In this document: piece by piece, positions 1 to 7,557 of the stretch
Numbering within the stretch: position 1 is the first letter of the stretch
Layout: every line of letters begins with the position of its first letter
From: Frisingicoccus sp009929615
Lineage (GTDB): Bacteria; Bacillota; Clostridia; Lachnospirales; Lachnospiraceae
Direction: 5' to 3'
NCBI GenBank assembly: GCA_028692275.1
Contig: JAQUXR010000002.1
Coordinates: 89,327-153,326 of the forward strand
DNA length: 64,000 nucleotides
Translations under genes and position numbers: made by a program
Notes under the pieces: generated by a model
The model's database searches: none
What the model saw: only the letters and a program-made list of their open reading frames with translations
What the model was told of the DNA's origin: nothing

Positions 1-1215
1 GACTATGTAAAGATGTATAAAAATTCCAAACCAGTTGGTGATGGAAAAGAGCCAGATATTTATATCTTCTCTGACCCTCAGTGGAACGGTTCTGACCGTC
101 CGGGTGTTGACTTAAGCTGTCTCAGTGACCCGGCTAAGAAAACTCTCTGCTATTTTAATACAGAGACCAACTGTGCATGTATCCTCGGTATGAGATACTT
201 TGGCGAACATAAAAAAGGCACCCTGACTATGGTTTGGGCTATTGCAAACCGCAACGGCTATGCTTCCTGCCACGGCGGTCAGAAAGAGTATACTTTACCT
301 GACGGCTCAAAATTTGTTGCTTCCGTTTACGGTTTATCCGGTTCCGGAAAATCAACTCTGACTCATGCAAAACACGGTGGTAAATACCCAATTAAGGTAC
401 TCCATGATGATGCTTTCATTATCAACACAGATACCTGTTCATCCATCGCCATTGAGCCAACCTATTTTGATAAAACAGCTGATTATCCAACAGGCTGTGA
501 TGATAACAAATACTTACTGACCTCCATGAATAACTCCGCAACACTTGATGCTGACGGAAAGATTCAGCTGGTTACAGAAGATATCCGTAATGGTAATGGA
601 CGAGCTATTAAATCCAAGCTCTGGTCACCAAACCGGGTAGATAAGATTGACTCTCCGGTAAATGCTATCTTCTGGATTATGAAAGACCCAACCATTCCAC
701 CGGTTGTTAAACTGAAAGGTGCTTCTCTTGCATCTGTTATGGGTGCAACACTGGCAACAAAACGTTCTTCTGCAGAACGTCTCGCTCCAGGCGTTGATCC
801 AAACAAGCTGGTTGTCGTTCCTTATGCTAATCCATTCCGTACTTATCCACTGGCTAATGACTATGCTAAGTTTAAAAAGCTGGTTGAAGAAAAGAACGTT
901 GACTGCTATATCGTTAATACCGGCGATTTCATGGGTAAGAAAGTTCAGCCAAAGGATACCCTTGGTATTCTCGAAACCATTGTTGAAGGTAATGCTGACT
1001 TCAAACCTTGGGGACCTTTCTCTGATATTGAGATTATGGATTGGGAAGGCTTCGTTCCTGATATGAAGGACAGCGAATACCTGACTCAGTTAAAAGCACG
1101 TATGACAGACCGTGTCAACGAAATCAAAGAATTCGCTGTAGCTAAAGATGGTTATGACAAACTCCCTGATGATGCTCTTGAAGCTATTCAGAAGGTTGTC
1201 GATGAATTAAACTAA
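1..1215 (+). CDS. pckA: Phosphoenolpyruvate carboxykinase (ATP), 5' truncated by window edge
   Basis: Catalyses ATP-dependent interconversion of oxaloacetate and phosphoenolpyruvate plus CO2 in the cytosol, linking the C4 acid pool to glycolysis and gluconeogenesis. The reading frame is open from base 1, so the ATG at base 13 is an internal methionine. About 404 residues are visible out of the roughly 530 usual for the family; the N-terminal part lies outside the window. Seen directly: a P-loop GLSGSGKST near visible residues 111-119, an HDDAF metal-binding segment shortly after, and the family-typical ATKRSSAER segment. A strong hairpin terminator follows the stop codon, so this is the last gene of its transcript. 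The gene is intact as far as it can be read. Confidence 0.95.
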   Translation, partial: DYVKMYKNSKPVGDGKEPDIYIFSDPQWNGSDRPGVDLSCLSDPAKKTLCYFNTETNCACILGMRYFGEHKKGTLTMVWAIANRNGYASCHGGQKEYTLPDGSKFVASVYGLSGSGKSTLTHAKHGGKYPIKVLHDDAFIINTDTCSSIAIEPTYFDKTADYPTGCDDNKYLLTSMNNSATLDADGKIQLVTEDIRNGNGRAIKSKLWSPNRVDKIDSPVNAIFWIMKDPTIPPVVKLKGASLASVMGATLATKRSSAERLAPGVDPNKLVVVPYANPFRTYPLANDYAKFKKLVEEKNVDCYIVNTGDFMGKKVQPKDTLGILETIVEGNADFKPWGPFSDIEIMDWEGFVPDMKDSEYLTQLKARMTDRVNEIKEFAVAKDGYDKLPDDALEAIQKVVDELN

Positions 1216-1230
1216 TATGAATATATACAA

Positions 1231-1270
1231 AAACCTGCGGTTCGTGTGAACCGCAGGTTTTTTATTTTTT
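1231..1270. terminator. Bidirectional rho-independent terminator
   Basis: A perfect 13-bp stem (1231-1243 with 1248-1260) closes on a GTGT loop, with a T-run on the right and an A-run on the left. It can therefore stop both the rightward pckA transcript and the leftward regulator transcript, whose stop codon lies inside the right flank. Confidence 0.93.
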
Positions 1271-1645
1271 CTTACGCATAAATTTTTTAAGTTTTTTTCG
1301 TGTTCCTTTACTAATGGCATGCTCCATCAAATGGGCTTCTTCTTCCGCATCTGCAACACCAACCCCAAGAAACTCGCTTAGGAATTTATAAGCAATCTTA
1401 TAGGTTTCATAAACATTCTTTCCTGCGGCTGTACCTTCTTTCGTCAGTTTAATGGTTCCATAATGTTCATGTTCTATATAACCCTGATCCTTCAACCCGT
1501 TTATGGCCCGATTAACACTCGGCTTTGAGATACCAAGGAGCTGAGCAACATCTGTCACTCGAACACCGTCCGTCTGTTGGGACAATATATAAATTTCCTT
1601 TAAATAATCTTCCTGGGAACTGGTTAATCCACTTTTATCTTTCAT
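1262..1645 (-). CDS. DtxR/MntR-family metal-dependent transcriptional regulator
   Basis: A 127-residue DNA-binding protein of the DtxR/MntR family, expected to sense Mn(II) or Fe(II) and repress metal uptake genes. The N-terminal half is a winged helix-turn-helix (LTSSQEDYLKEIY, then a VTDVAQLLGISKPSVNRAI recognition region). The C-terminal half is the metal-binding dimerisation helix with the expected acidic/histidine cluster (EEEAHLMEH near residues 101-109). The third SH3-like domain of DtxR is absent, so it is the short MntR type. The tail is very lysine-rich. The ATG at 1645 has an upstream GGAGGA. It lies 17 bp downstream of a MarR-family gene in the same direction, so the two regulators are probably co-transcribed. 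The metal preferred cannot be read from the sequence. Confidence 0.85.
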   Translation of the reverse strand: MKDKSGLTSSQEDYLKEIYILSQQTDGVRVTDVAQLLGISKPSVNRAINGLKDQGYIEHEHYGTIKLTKEGTAAGKNVYETYKIAYKFLSEFLGVGVADAEEEAHLMEHAISKGTRKKLKKFMRKKK

Positions 1646-1661
1646 GTTTTTTCCTCCCGGC

Positions 1662-2099
1662 TTACTGCAGAGTTTTAAAATAACTCTGCAAATTCTTCAT
1701 CGCCTGTATTAATATCTGACACTGTTCTTCGTTCAGCCCTTGACGCATGGCCTGTACCATCTCTAAATGAAACTGTTCATGCTTCTGGTAGGCTGTTTTC
1801 CCCTTATCACTCAGTGAGACAAGAACAACCCTCCGGTCTTTCTCGCTGCGCATGCGAGTCACATAACCCTTCTTCACCAGGTTATTCACAGCAATCGTCA
1901 GAGTTCCCACAGTCACTCCAACCAGTTTTGCAATAGCTGACATATTTCTCGGACTGTCCACACCGATAGCCTCAATAACATGCATATCATTTATGGAAAT
2001 ATCCTTGAATTCTCCCCGAATGACAGATTGTTCTTCAATCTTCAGCGTATGGTTAAATAAATGAACCAACATCTCATTCAACTGATTATATGAATCCAT
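1662..2099 (-). CDS. MarR-family regulator, FabT-like
   Basis: A winged-helix MarR-family repressor of 145 residues. The opening segment and the wing (RMRSEKDRRVVLVSLSDKG) closely resemble FabT, the regulator of fatty acid synthesis genes in streptococci and other Firmicutes; this comparison is from memory of the family. I place the start at the ATG at 2099, which has a GAGAGG ribosome binding site five bases upstream. The longer frame begins with a GTG that is part of that site. No fab genes are in the window, so if it is a FabT orthologue it is detached from its usual targets. It sits between a cysteine synthase gene and a DtxR-type regulator, all leftward, which leaves a role in sulfur or metal control open. 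Confidence 0.78.
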   Translation of the reverse strand: MDSYNQLNEMLVHLFNHTLKIEEQSVIRGEFKDISINDMHVIEAIGVDSPRNMSAIAKLVGVTVGTLTIAVNNLVKKGYVTRMRSEKDRRVVLVSLSDKGKTAYQKHEQFHLEMVQAMRQGLNEEQCQILIQAMKNLQSYFKTLQ

Positions 2100-2125
2100 A
2101 AACACCTCTCTGGTTTTCCTATCAT

Positions 2126-3052
2126 CTACTCAAAAAGCGGCGTGGAAAAATATCTCTCCGCTGTATCAGGAAGCACAGTAACAACGGTCTTTCCCTTACC
2201 CAGCTTTTTAGCCAGCTTCAATGCTGCTGCCACATTTGTACCACTGGAAATTCCACACATAAGCCCTTCCAGCCGAGCCAAGTCTTTCGCCGTCTGAATA
2301 GCCTCTTCATCGGTAACAACATAGATATGATCATAAATTTTTGTATTCAAAATATCCGGAATCAATCCATCTCCAATACCCATCTGAAGATGACTGCCTA
2401 CGGTTCCACCCGCAAGAATCGCTGCATTCTCCGGCTCCACTGCCCATATCTCAATATCTGGATTCTGGGCTTTTAAAACTTCACCAATACCTGTAATGGT
2501 TCCCCCGGTTCCTATTCCCGAACAGAAACCATGAATTGGTCCCCCAATCTGCTCCATAATCTCCAACCCCGTATGATGGCGGTGAGCCATTGGATTTGCC
2601 GGGTTTTCAAACTGCTGAGGAACAAACACTCTGGCATCTTCCTTTGCCATCCGTAAAGCCTGCTGCAAACATTCGTCTATGCAATCACCAATATTTCCCG
2701 CATCATGTACCAGCCGAACCTCCGCACCATAGTGCTGAACCAGTTTTCGACGTTCTTCACTAACCGAATCCGGCATAATAATAATAGTCTTATATCCTTT
2801 TACCGCTCCAATCAATGCGAGGCCTATGCCTTGATTGCCACTGGTTGGCTCAACGATAATTGTATCCTCATGAATCAAACCCCTTTTTTCAGCATCTTCA
2901 ATCATATTAAATGCCGTCCGGGTTTTTATAGAGCCGCCAACATTCAATCCCTCAAATTTCACCACAACCTCCGCACTATCTGGAGATGTCATTCGATTCA
3001 ACCGAACCATCGGCGTATGCCCCATTGCTTCTAAAACATCATTATATATCAT
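2126..3052 (-). CDS. Cysteine synthase family protein (O-acetylserine sulfhydrylase-like)
   Basis: A fold-type II PLP enzyme of 308 residues, expected to make L-cysteine from O-acetylserine and sulfide. The PLP lysine is K43 in GGSIKTR, the phosphate-binding loop is GTGGTITG, and a C-terminal CGISSGTN segment carries the pyridine-contacting serine. Two segments depart from canonical CysK. The lysine motif reads GGSIKTR instead of GSVKDR, and the substrate loop reads TSGNQG (70-75) instead of TSGNTG. The loop binds the substrate carboxylate, so a changed amino-acid substrate is possible. It lies 27 bp upstream of the FabT-like gene on the same strand. The general family is certain; the exact substrate is not. 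Confidence 0.85.
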   Translation of the reverse strand: MIYNDVLEAMGHTPMVRLNRMTSPDSAEVVVKFEGLNVGGSIKTRTAFNMIEDAEKRGLIHEDTIIVEPTSGNQGIGLALIGAVKGYKTIIIMPDSVSEERRKLVQHYGAEVRLVHDAGNIGDCIDECLQQALRMAKEDARVFVPQQFENPANPMAHRHHTGLEIMEQIGGPIHGFCSGIGTGGTITGIGEVLKAQNPDIEIWAVEPENAAILAGGTVGSHLQMGIGDGLIPDILNTKIYDHIYVVTDEEAIQTAKDLARLEGLMCGISSGTNVAAALKLAKKLGKGKTVVTVLPDTAERYFSTPLFE

Positions 3053-3087
3053 TAATAAAATCCTCTCTATTCCTATTCCCGTCTTTT

Positions 3088-3783
3088 CTATATGTGAATC
3101 AAGTGTTTCATATGTGAAAGGAAGGACTCTGCAGTCCGAAGTGCAAAGGTTTCCAACTCTGTCAGTTCAAAAACTTTTAAATCCTTTTCATCGCCCATCT
3201 TACCTTTATCACACAGATAATTAAGTTCCTCCAGAATCTTCTTAAGGTCCTCGCTTCTCACTTCATCCATATTCAGTCCGCTTAAAGACCTGTACTCCGG
3301 TGCCTGTATATGATATCGCTCTACAAACCAATGGTTGCTCCGCGTATAATCCCCATAATAATATTCTGATGAAAAAAATTGATTAAAAGGAATTACTTTT
3401 CCACTGTGTTTCAGTTCCACACGGTCAATCCTCTCTTTTCTCGGTTCTGGATGACCGTCTGCATCCTCAAAAGTAAGAATTCTTGGCCAGTAGCCATTGA
3501 CGTAGTGTTCATCCAAATACAGATGGGCATAATAACCTAAAATTCCCGGTTCATCCAACCGATGTCCATATTTATCTAAAAAAGAAGTGAGTTCTGGTGC
3601 ACGGGCAATATATTCATTATGCTCCGGTCCCCAGAAATGAGAAACCGCCTTATCTGCCCCCAGCTTCGTGTCCGGCAAAAGACTTCCCAGCAAAAACTCC
3701 TGACGCCACGCTGAGTCCGGTTTTCTCTCCATATAATCCATAATCATTGTTGCCTCTGCAAGATGAATAATAAACCCGGGCAC
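3088..3783 (-). CDS. Conserved hypothetical protein, zinc-dependent phospholipase C-like
   Basis: A 231-residue soluble protein with no signal peptide or membrane segment. It opens with MPGFIIHLAEA and contains LPDTKLGADKAVSHFW (from about residue 36) and LGYYAHLYLDEHY (from about 101). Histidine and aspartate spaced this way are typical of helical zinc-dependent phospholipase C/S1-P1 nuclease-like proteins in Clostridia, where an N-terminal MPGF start is common. A hydrolase role is therefore inferred from pattern only and no catalytic activity can be assigned. It sits in the same direction as the neighbouring cysteine synthase and lysozyme genes, with 35 and 64 bp gaps, so co-transcription is possible. 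Confidence 0.6.
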   Translation of the reverse strand: MPGFIIHLAEATMIMDYMERKPDSAWRQEFLLGSLLPDTKLGADKAVSHFWGPEHNEYIARAPELTSFLDKYGHRLDEPGILGYYAHLYLDEHYVNGYWPRILTFEDADGHPEPRKERIDRVELKHSGKVIPFNQFFSSEYYYGDYTRSNHWFVERYHIQAPEYRSLSGLNMDEVRSEDLKKILEELNYLCDKGKMGDEKDLKVFELTELETFALRTAESFLSHMKHLIHI

Positions 3784-3847
3784 CGCTTTCCCTCCTGTTC
3801 TTCAAACATCTATTCTATCGAATCTTTATATTCTATCTTACCACAAT

Positions 3848-4903
3848 TTAAAATATTTTTATATACGTAGAATCATATTTTACGTAGGCAAAAAGCTCCT
3901 CTTTTTGGATACGCATCCAATTTTCCGGATTAATAGATATCAGCTTCACTTCATCGCCCCATTGCAGCTGGTCTATCACCACGCCATTCAGCCCTGGTGC
4001 TGTCCGCACATTGACATTACTCCCCAGAATTCTGGCTGTTTTATATCTGGAAAGTTCCTGCCATCCTGACAAATATTCATTGGCCACAAACCCCTGCTGA
4101 CCATTATAGCTGCATTTTGACCATCCCCATCCATCGTCCCAAAGCCAGGTGACTTCCGTATCATAATAAAGCTGAAATAAAACCGGTGCTCCAACATAGG
4201 CATCTTCCCGAAAATTGACGCCATTGCCCGTAATCTTCATCGTCCTGCCTTCCTGACCCGGCGGCGGGACTTCTTCCGGCGGAACCGGGTTCTTTTCCGT
4301 CAATGCCGGATAATCATAATAGGCATAATTTCCATCAAAGGGCCCCGTATGCCCATTGAGATACTTTCTATCGGTAAACTGCCACATGCCATAAGCCCCT
4401 GTATAAGTATTGACAGGTGCCCACTGTGCCACCCATTTGTCAAAACGATTCAGTCTTGAATCATTAAGATAGCCGTTCAGCCATGAAAGACTTGCATATA
4501 ATCCGGCATAATACCCCGCTTCCTCCATTCCGGATAAAAATCTTTCACATATGGATACAAGCATATTTTTAGAAGGGAAGCCACGGCTGGCTTTATAGCC
4601 GTCTCCATCTTCCATATCAAACCAAACACCATAGGATGGATTTGCTTTTTTTGCCTGTCTCAGGCAATGACGTACTTCACTGTCTGCATCCTCCAAATTT
4701 AATGCATACGAATACAAATAAATACCATATGGAATTCCCAGCCTTTCACACTGCTGCACATTCGCTTCATATCTTGAATCATCCTGGCTCTCGCTATCAT
4801 TGCCATAGCCACATCGTATAATCACAAAGTCTATCTGATCCTTAATCATTGTGAAATTAATATCACCGTTGAATGAACTTATGTCAACTCCGAATTTAGT
4901 CAT
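3848..4903 (-). CDS. GH25 lysozyme with two C-terminal SH3-type domains
   Basis: A peptidoglycan muramidase of glycoside hydrolase family 25, cleaving the MurNAc-GlcNAc bond. The catalytic domain covers roughly residues 1-200: the family opening GVDISSFNG with D7, and the active-site strand WFDMEDGDG with D96 and E98. After a proline-rich linker (VPPEEVPPPGQ) come two bacterial SH3 repeats, each with an N-V-N/F-R core (about 225-280 and 290-350), which bind the cell wall. There is no signal peptide, so export would need cell lysis, a holin or a non-classical route, as for phage endolysins. No phage genes surround it. It is divergently arranged with larA and may share the regulatory region between them. 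Confidence 0.88.
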   Translation of the reverse strand: MTKFGVDISSFNGDINFTMIKDQIDFVIIRCGYGNDSESQDDSRYEANVQQCERLGIPYGIYLYSYALNLEDADSEVRHCLRQAKKANPSYGVWFDMEDGDGYKASRGFPSKNMLVSICERFLSGMEEAGYYAGLYASLSWLNGYLNDSRLNRFDKWVAQWAPVNTYTGAYGMWQFTDRKYLNGHTGPFDGNYAYYDYPALTEKNPVPPEEVPPPGQEGRTMKITGNGVNFREDAYVGAPVLFQLYYDTEVTWLWDDGWGWSKCSYNGQQGFVANEYLSGWQELSRYKTARILGSNVNVRTAPGLNGVVIDQLQWGDEVKLISINPENWMRIQKEELFAYVKYDSTYIKIF

Positions 4904-4951
4904 TGAATTTCCTTTTCCTGCTTTTAATTCAATTTTATTATATTCTCGTTC

Positions 4952-5009
4952 AAAAAATTCGTTAAAGGTTTAGATTGGTCCAACCAGTGGTCATAATAAC
5001 GAATTTTTT
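4952..5009. promoter_or_regulatory. Nested dyad operator candidate upstream of larA (GntR/FadR-type core)
   Basis: A perfect 13-bp inverted repeat (4952-4964 and 4997-5009) encloses a second dyad, TGGT-CCA-ACCA at 4976-4986, whose centre coincides with the centre of the outer repeat to within half a base. TGGT-N3-ACCA is the recognised half-site pattern of FadR-subfamily GntR regulators such as PdhR and LldR, which respond to pyruvate or lactate. It lies 20 bp upstream of the larA -35 element and between the divergent lysozyme and larA genes. That it is an operator, and for which protein, is inference. Confidence 0.6.
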
Positions 5010-5029
5010 CGTTAAATAAAAAACTTTTA

Positions 5030-5058
5030 TAGACATTTTGCACAAATCCTTTTATAAT
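5030..5058 (+). promoter_or_regulatory. Sigma-A-type promoter of larA
   Basis: TAGACA, a 17-bp spacer and TATAAT, in very AT-rich DNA, ending 60 bp before the larA start codon. Confidence 0.7.
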
Positions 5059-5118
5059 AGCGTTATAAGGAAAAGATTGCTAATTATATTATTATGAATG
5101 GATTTTAAGGAGGAGCTT

Positions 5119-6408
5119 ATGAAAACATTTAAATTACCTTACGGGAAAGGTACACTAGAGTTAAACCTTCCAGAAGAAAGAATTGCAGGGGTTCTTGAAT
5201 CCCATGCACATGAATTCAAAGTTGAAAAATCTCAGGAAGAGATTGTAAAAGAAGCCCTGGAGAACCCTATTGATTCCCCAAGATTAAAAGAATTAGTTGT
5301 TGGCAAGAAAAACATCGTTATGATTGCCAGTGATCACACACGTCCAGTTCCTAGCAAAGTTATGTTACCTCCAATGATGGCAGAAATCGAAGCTGGTAAT
5401 CCTGACGCTACACTGACTATTCTTATCGCAACTGGTTTCCATCGTTTAACTACTCATCAGGAGTTAGTTGATAAATTTGGTGAAGACATGGTAAATCATC
5501 CAAAGATTAAATTTGTTATTCATGATAGTGCTAAAGCTGAAGATATGGTAGCTCTCGGAACCCTCCCTTCAGGTGGCAAATTATTAATCAACAAAACAGC
5601 TACAGAAGCTGATTTATTGATTTCTGAAGGTTTCATTGAACCTCACTTCTTCGCTGGTTTCTCTGGCGGACGTAAGAGCGTTCTTCCTGGAATCTCCAGC
5701 CGTACAACTGTACTTGCTAACCATTGCTCCGCATTTATTGCAGACCCATATGCTCGTGCCGGTTCCCTTGATAAGAACCCACTTCACAGAGATATGCTTT
5801 GGGCAGCACAGACAGCAAAACTTCAGTTTATCTGTAATGTACTTCTCGATGCCGATAAGAAAGTTATCGCTGCTTATGCTGGTGATTTAAACAACGCTCA
5901 TAGAAAAGGCTGCGAATTCATGAACACTCTTGCAGGTGTTAAAGCTATTCCAGCAGATATCGCTATCACAACAAATGGCGGATATCCTTTAGATCAGAAC
6001 ATTTATCAGTCAGTAAAAGGTATGACTGCTGCTGAAGCTACATGTAATCCAGGCGGTGTTATTATCATTGCTACAAGCTGTAGTGATGGACACGGTGGTG
6101 AAAGCTTCTGGCGTACATTCCTCGAAGAACCAGATAATGAAAAAATTATGGCTGGCTTCCTTGCAACGGATGCTGAACATACTATCCCTGATCAGTGGGA
6201 ATCCCAGATTTTATGTCGTATGTTATTAAAATATAAAATCATCGTTGTTACAGATGCCCCAGAACAGTTGATTCGTGAAATGCATATGGACTATGCTCAT
6301 GATTTAGATGAAGCTGTTGCTATGGCTGATGCTTATCTTGGAAAGAAAGACAGCAAGATTACTGTTATTCCAGATGGTATTGCTGTTATCGTTAATCCAG
6401 CTGACTAA
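5119..6408 (+). CDS. larA: Nickel-dependent lactate racemase family protein
   Basis: Member of the LarA family, enzymes that racemise lactate or related 2-hydroxy acids using a nickel-pincer nucleotide cofactor. Starting at the ATG at 5119 (AAGGAGG six bases upstream; the ATG at 5098 lies before that site) gives 429 residues. The expected residues are all present: DHTRP at 72-76, H108, H176, K186 (the lysine that carries the pincer nucleotide in SGGRKS) and H202. They lie two positions beyond the Lactiplantibacillus plantarum numbering. No larB, larC or larE is in the window, so cofactor synthesis must be encoded elsewhere. It is monocistronic, with its own promoter, a dyad operator candidate and a strong terminator. 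LarA homologues act on several hydroxy acids, so lactate is the default and not a proven substrate. Confidence 0.9.
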   Translation: MKTFKLPYGKGTLELNLPEERIAGVLESHAHEFKVEKSQEEIVKEALENPIDSPRLKELVVGKKNIVMIASDHTRPVPSKVMLPPMMAEIEAGNPDATLTILIATGFHRLTTHQELVDKFGEDMVNHPKIKFVIHDSAKAEDMVALGTLPSGGKLLINKTATEADLLISEGFIEPHFFAGFSGGRKSVLPGISSRTTVLANHCSAFIADPYARAGSLDKNPLHRDMLWAAQTAKLQFICNVLLDADKKVIAAYAGDLNNAHRKGCEFMNTLAGVKAIPADIAITTNGGYPLDQNIYQSVKGMTAAEATCNPGGVIIIATSCSDGHGGESFWRTFLEEPDNEKIMAGFLATDAEHTIPDQWESQILCRMLLKYKIIVVTDAPEQLIREMHMDYAHDLDEAVAMADAYLGKKDSKITVIPDGIAVIVNPAD

Positions 6409-6428
6409 TAATAAAATATTAAAAATAA

Positions 6429-6462
6429 GGCTCCAGGAGAAATCCTGGAGCCCTCTTTTTTA
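6429..6462 (+). terminator. Rho-independent terminator of larA
   Basis: A 10-bp stem (6429-6438 with 6443-6452) with a GAAA tetraloop, followed by a T-rich tract, 20 bp after the larA stop codon. Confidence 0.92.
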
Positions 6463-6485
6463 TACTAATTATACTAAAATTTTTA

Positions 6486-7367
6486 TTATTTATTCTCTTC
6501 TACAGATGTTACAGTCACATTCTCAGCACCTTCTGTAAGGTCTCCATTGTAATAAAGCGTTACATCCATATCTGTTTCCAAACCACCTGTAATATCAATA
6601 TCTGCATCCATTGTGGAGAAAGTATAAGTTACTCCGGCAGTTGTTTCAATTGTTACTGTGTTCATTGTAGCGTCTGTAACTGTACCGCTGATGGTTTCGC
6701 CCTTAGCTGCTGTAGTTGTAGTAGAACTGCCTGTTGAGCTGGTTCCTGCTGTTTTTAATGTAATCTTTGTTGCAGGAACAAGGTCATCCCCATTAATATC
6801 GCCTGTATAACTTACAGTAACTGTAGAATCTTCTTCAATATCATCTGTTGAACTAACCGTTGCGTTTGCTGTCGAGAAATAGTAGCTTTCGCCATCCTTA
6901 GCATTCTCAATAACAAGTTTGCCACCTTCTGTATACTCTACAACCGTTCCTGTCATCTCGCCACTGGTACTGGTTCCGGACGTTGTTGTACTGCTTGTAC
7001 CTGTGCTTTCTGCAATTCCAATAACCAATTCAACCGTTACATCACTGGTATCTGTTCCTGAAATCTTACCACTATAAACAACAGCCGCCTGATTCCCTGC
7101 CGTAATATCTTTTTCGCTCTTCTTTACAGCATCCGTAACATCAAATTCAAGTTCTTTATTTGCACTTGTTTCAATCGTCAGCTTATTGCTTTTTAAAGAA
7201 ACAACCGTTCCGATGCTGGCATCCAGGTCCAGCTTTTCCGGTGCTGCAGTTTCTGTCTCTGTCTCTGCTACTGTTTCTTCTTTTTTGCTTCCACAGCCTG
7301 CTAATAATACAGTAGACATCACAACAGCTGTTGAAATTGCCAATATTCTTTTCATACTTGATTTCAT
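6486..7367 (-). CDS. Secreted lipoprotein with three related beta-rich repeats
   Basis: Surface lipoprotein of 293 residues. A signal peptide ends in the lipobox LLAGC, with C25 as the predicted lipidated residue, followed by an acidic/threonine linker. The mature part holds three similar modules, at about residues 50-120, 135-205 and 222-290. Each runs GTV...LxIE..., then a tyrosine/phenylalanine strand such as YYFSTANA or YTFSTMDA, then a VTV-Y-GD segment. Serine/threonine-rich linkers separate them. The repeats look like small beta-barrel or OB-like units, but I do not recognise a named domain. It stands alone, transcribed toward larA, with AAAGGAGA seven bases before the ATG. Function unknown; a cell-envelope role is the only safe inference. 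Confidence 0.8.
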   Translation of the reverse strand: MKSSMKRILAISTAVVMSTVLLAGCGSKKEETVAETETETAAPEKLDLDASIGTVVSLKSNKLTIETSANKELEFDVTDAVKKSEKDITAGNQAAVVYSGKISGTDTSDVTVELVIGIAESTGTSSTTTSGTSTSGEMTGTVVEYTEGGKLVIENAKDGESYYFSTANATVSSTDDIEEDSTVTVSYTGDINGDDLVPATKITLKTAGTSSTGSSTTTTAAKGETISGTVTDATMNTVTIETTAGVTYTFSTMDADIDITGGLETDMDVTLYYNGDLTEGAENVTVTSVEENK

Positions 7368-7494
7368 AAATATCTCTCCTTTTATTCCATTCCTCTGTTA
7401 AACCATAATATATCACAATGAACTACTTTACCATATTTTTGGGCAAAGGTAAAGTTTTCTGTGAATCTTCACAAAAAATTACTTTTTAAAGAAT

Positions 7495-7540
7495 AAAAAA
7501 GAAAGCCGCTCAGTCAATGATTCCATCACGGCATTCCTTT
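7495..7540 (-). terminator. Probable terminator of citrate synthase
   Basis: Imperfect inverted repeat centred near 7518 (GAAAGCCG at 7501-7508 with CGGCATTCC at 7529-7537). On the minus strand it is followed by a T-run (7495-7500), just after the citrate synthase stop codon. The stem has a large loop, so strength is uncertain. Confidence 0.55.
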
Positions 7541-7557
7541 TTCAATCGTCTATTATA

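Noticed and set aside
719..1066. 115-codon frame inside pckA
   Set aside because: Lies wholly within the PEP carboxykinase gene in another frame, leucine/serine-rich with no family resemblance.
3848..5009. Prophage remnant suggested by the endolysin-like lysozyme
   Set aside because: No integrase, holin, structural or repressor genes within 10 kb on either side and no attachment repeats seen.
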